From contig NC_008319.1 of NCBI RefSeq assembly GCF_000014585.1, forward strand, positions 186,001-250,000: a stretch of DNA of 64,000 nucleotides, read 5' to 3'. Position 1 is the first letter of the stretch. The number at the start of each line of letters is the position of its first letter. The position numbers were made by a program, and so were the translations under genes. The notes below the pieces were generated by a model. The model was not told the origin of the DNA. It did not search any database and saw nothing but the letters and a program-made list of their open reading frames with translations. The stretch is from Synechococcus sp. CC9311 (GTDB lineage: Bacteria > Cyanobacteriota > Cyanobacteriia > PCC-6307 > Cyanobiaceae). This document shows, in pieces, positions 63,761-64,000 of the stretch.

Positions 63761-64000
63761 TCAGCTCGTCGCGGACCAGCGCAAGAGGTTGCCGCGCTCG
63801 CCGAGAAGGAAGGCGTGCAATCGATTGCCGCTGTGATCGAACACGAAACGGTTGAAATTCGTGGGGGTTTGATTCGCTTCGGGATCTCGTTCCCAGCTGT
63901 CACCGTTGTCACGACTCACCAGCAAAGTCCCATTGCCACCACCGGCCCAAATGGCACCGTCATCGGACCAGGCCATGTCCATGTAGCCGTAGCCATTGGT
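63761..64000 (-). CDS. ycf48: photosystem II assembly factor Ycf48/HCF136, 5' end outside the window
   Basis: The 79 visible C-terminal codons include MDMAWSDDGAIWAGGGNGTL, RDNGDSWERDPEANQTP and AFLLGERGNLLRW, one repeat blade of the seven-bladed Ycf48 propeller. The frame is open at base 64000. Ycf48 assists D1 insertion in early PSII assembly in the lumen. It lies upstream of psbE on the same strand, as in most cyanobacteria. Confidence 0.92.
   Translation of the reverse strand, partial: TNGYGYMDMAWSDDGAIWAGGGNGTLLVSRDNGDSWERDPEANQTPTNFNRFVFDHSGNRLHAFLLGERGNLLRWSATS

Overview
The window looks like a chromosomal segment of a marine picocyanobacterium of the Synechococcus/Cyanobium type. The evidence is psbE-psbF-psbL-psbJ with ycf48 at the right end, a phycobilin-type heme oxygenase, an NdhS-like NDH-1 subunit, a two-gene glycolate dehydrogenase remnant (glcE, glcF), a FAD-oxidoreductase/SelD fusion, and rnpB and tRNA-Arg(CCU) in a compact, high-GC backbone. 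No database was available; all assignments come from motifs recognised by eye.

Layout. (1) 1-13097, minus strand: one tightly packed, AT-rich surface-glycan operon. Most junctions overlap by 1-16 nt (ATGA or TAATG types). It encodes a PtmA-like SDR, a glycosyltransferase/kinase fusion, a Gfo/Idh/MocA dehydrogenase, a GT-B-like transferase, a small initiating sugar-phosphate transferase, a CMP-nonulosonate synthetase, a divergent NeuB-like synthase, a polytopic membrane protein, a CBS-domain/aminotransferase fusion, an AsnB-type amidotransferase and a WbpG/PseA-type amidotransferase cut by the window edge. Together they suggest synthesis and transfer of a modified (perhaps amidino or amidated) legionaminic/sialic-acid-like sugar. 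(2) 13098-15031: a gene-poor junction with decayed coding DNA, including a broken WecA/MraY-like gene interrupted by a run of 19 C. (3) 15032-16978: a FlaA1/CapD-type nucleotide-sugar dehydratase that could feed region 1.

(4) 17088-37590: core, GC-rich housekeeping DNA: SLC13-type transporter, rimM, ndhS, a K+ channel with a zinc-ribbon tail, a VapBC-like pair, rnc, rnpB, tRNA-Arg, mscL, glgP, a CPA2 antiporter, alpha/beta hydrolase, a mutarotase-like protein, glcE, a four-carbon sugar-acid kinase, a VOC protein coupled to glcF, icd and ho1.

(5) 37594-49435, plus strand: a second polysaccharide region with five glycosyltransferases, an MsbA-like ABC exporter and three sulfotransferases, with patches of low GC; it probably makes and exports a sulfated glycan. 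(6) 49536-64000: pcrA with a small coupled upstream gene, a CCA-adding-type enzyme, an O-antigen ligase/polymerase-like protein, the SelD fusion coupled to galE, hisS, the ugd/UDP-glucuronate 4-epimerase pair (precursors for regions 1 and 5), a conserved small protein, psbEFLJ with a clear terminator, and the 3' part of ycf48.
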